A stretch of 64,000 nt of DNA. Origin: Spongilla lacustris (taxonomy: Eukaryota > Porifera > Demospongiae > Spongillida > Spongillidae). The notes beneath the pieces are model-generated. The model had not been told where the DNA came from and did no database searches. It saw only the letters and a list, made by a program, of their open reading frames with translations. Positions 61,901 through 64,000 of this stretch are shown here, in pieces (the first letter of the stretch is position 1; every line of letters begins with the position of its first letter). The position numbers were made by a program, and so were the translations under genes. The stretch spans positions 2,847,066 to 2,911,065 of the forward strand of contig OX442423.1 in NCBI GenBank assembly GCA_949361645.1. Direction: 5' to 3'.

Positions 61901-64000
61901 ACAGTGTACACCAGGACATTAGACAATAAATTGATACTCACATTGCATGTCTAAATGCAGTTTGTGATTAACCCTCAATACACTACAAATATCTACACCC
62001 ACACTTAAAACACACTTACCTAAAACCACACTACACTACGGCACTTACTTATGCCCCCACTACACACATGTACACATACACTACACTACATATACACTAC
62101 ACTACACCTATACCCACACTATGTGCACATACCTATACTGCACTAAACATAGCTACATTCCTACACCCACATATATCTACACACACATACTAACATCTAC
62201 ACAAGTACATACACTTAAACTAACACACATTACACAAGTGTGATGTGCATGAATTAGGTGTGTCATGTGTGTAGGTAGTGTGGATGTTGGTGAATTGAAT
62301 TTTCATGCAGTTCAATTTAATTAATGTAGTAAATAAGGAGGATTCAATACATCTAGAAGTACATGCATACATAAATTGATCAAGGTACACTATGTGTAGA
62401 GAAGTGTGAATGTAGTGCAGTATAGTATATGTAGTGTAGTGTGGGTGTAGGTATGTGTAGTGTAGAGTGGATGTAGGTATGTGTAGTGTAGAGTGGGTGT
62501 AGGTATGTGTAGTGTGGTGTGGTGTGGGTGTAGGTATGTGTAGTGTAGTGTGGGTGTAGATATGTGTAGTGTGGGTGTATGTATGTGTAGTGTAGTGTGG
62601 GTGTAGGTATGTGTAGTGTGGGTGTATGCATGTGTAGTGTAGTGTGGGTTTAGGTATGTGTACCATATTAATCACTAAGTACATTTACATCCAGCCATGT
62701 ACCGGTGGTACACACTTCCCTACCAAATACATTTTTCATGCATGTGCACCAACTAAATTCTATGCCTTTAAGTTGGGACTTATTGTCTAATGTCCTGGTT
62801 ATTTTATTGCAACACCAGAAAACACTGCAGAAAAATAGCATTTATTTTATACATGACCTATTCTAGTTAACTGTGTGTACTACCATTTTTGTAGTAATCC
62901 TGTGTTGGATGTTGATGTGAGCTGCATGTTTATGGTCAGTGCTAAACATACATTTAACTCGTTGAAACTAATGCAAGATACAGACTATCTTTATTCCTCA
63001 CCATGATTTTCGGCTACACATTGTTACTTGTCCAGTTGTACCTATTAGGAATACCTTGCATGAGTATGACACATGTACTGTGCCAGCAATATTGTCACAT
63101 GCAAGTCTCATCTGAAAGATGTTGATCTATCCCCTTATGTAAACTGTATATCCCTTTAAATAGGTTGCAGTATATTTGATTATATTTGTCCCTTCAGTCC
63201 TACTCCGTATAAAGGTAATCGTTGTAAACTACAGTCTGGGTAGGCTTGCTGCTATGATTGCATCAGTGCAAAAGCAGTTTGCTTTTGTCCCTCCCAAGCA
63301 TTTGGTTTCGTATTGATTATTATTTTTTCAACTGCATGCAGCCCACAGTGTGTACTTGTCTGGTTAAAGGGACATTGATTTGTACAGCAATTGTAAAATC
63401 AGGCAAATGAATTCTTTTAAAGAGTCAGTGACACATTATAATTCATGCATGTACTATGCGGAACACAAGTATTTTAGGGGATTGGTGGCCACAAATATAA
63501 TTATGAGCTTCATTAAATATTATTGTTGTGGTATATTAATTGATAACTTACCAAATTGAAAAGTACTGGTATGAACAGAATACAGTATATTCCATGGCTG
63601 AAATATTCAATTTAGGATATTCCTACCATTCAATTCCACCAAGCACTTAACTCGCCTAACCATTAGGTTTCATCTACATTTACACAACTTCTGGTTAACT
63701 ATACTAGACCAAAGGTGCATTATAAATGCAATATGAACAGTGTCATCTTTCATTGCAGATAATCTACCAGCAATTATCTTGATATTTCTACACTCCCAAG
63801 GTGGTGTTTTTTAGATCCAAATCTTAATGCATCTGCATATAAATGTACATGTAAACTATTGAACGCTCTTATATTGAACTTTTATCTTGTTGTTATATGT
63901 AAACATAGAAATCAGTGTTCTTGATGGACTACTAGAAAATCGAAATTAGTAAACAAGGGGATTTCACTCGCCTAACCCTTTTGATAATTATTATAAGTAG
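58987..64000. mobile_element. Second copy of the giant palindromic element, cut by the window end
   Basis: Starts with the same TATGGAACGCCGTTGCC end. It follows the left arm through 62390, has a much shorter GTGTAG-type centre (62410-62660), and then runs through the start of the right arm to the window end (the counterpart of about 56590). Left flank is ACAAAG, different from copy 1, so it is an independent insertion or a rearranged neighbour. Identity to copy 1 is lower than between LTRs of the Gypsy element, with many small indels. Confidence 0.85.
60167..61049. mobile_element. Nested element with GTTAGTTGAGCC ends (second palindrome)
   Basis: Third copy of the insert at 52266-53152, at the same position within the arm. 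Confidence 0.65.

Overview
This is a eukaryotic, gene-poor and transposon-dense stretch of nuclear DNA. A marine invertebrate, probably a demosponge or another early-branching animal, is the best guess. The reasons are a 14-exon gene with mostly 50-130 bp introns, C2H2 zinc-finger, ABCC-type transporter and URM1-like sequences, and abundant TACATGTACA-type palindromic words. Several decayed retroelement tails also belong to a restriction-endonuclease-like type that I associate with sponges and cnidarians. The species cannot be fixed from the sequence alone.

Layout. 1-800: decayed C-terminal end of a non-LTR-type retroelement protein. 1.2-7.1 kb: a simple-sequence region split by an apparently intact Ty3/Gypsy retrotransposon (2394-6598) with identical 95-bp LTRs and a 5-bp target duplication. 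7.2 kb: one orphan ABCC-type transporter exon. 7.8-13.6 kb: three cut-and-paste-type elements with readable ends. 13.7-17.9 kb: wreckage of a second Gypsy element, broken by hairpin and dispersed repeats. 18.2-20.1 kb: fragments of tyrosine-recombinase and hAT-like transposase genes. 21.0-23.7 kb (minus): the most gene-like locus, a 14-exon gene of unknown family with phase-0 exons and a duplicated four-exon cassette. Broken copies of it lie at 18.9-19.3 kb (minus) and 28.7-29.8 kb (plus). 24.3-27.1 kb: a MITE and a 2.3-kb foldback element with a nested MITE. 29.9-30.5 kb: another retroelement tail. 31.3-35.1 kb: inverted, longer copy of the 7.8-kb transposon, carrying a piggyBac-like insertion. 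35.1-37.8 kb: a 2.7-kb foldback element with decayed coding sequence in both arms. 38.4 kb: retroelement scrap. 39.4-40.2 kb: zinc-finger exon. 40.8-43.4 kb: four copies of one motif, two per strand. 44.5-49.5 kb: possible exons of an unrecognised membrane protein among minisatellites. 49.8-50.1 kb: URM1-like pseudogene. 51.2-64 kb: one complete 7.7-kb giant palindrome with a 6-bp target duplication, then most of a second copy running off the window.

Functionally there is no operon-like logic here. Most of the window is layers of mobile DNA inserted into one another, and the insertion order can be read from target-site duplications. Likely host functions are the cassette gene, the zinc-finger exon, the ABCC exon and possibly the 44.5-49.5 kb membrane protein. 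All homology calls come from reading motifs by eye; no database search was run.
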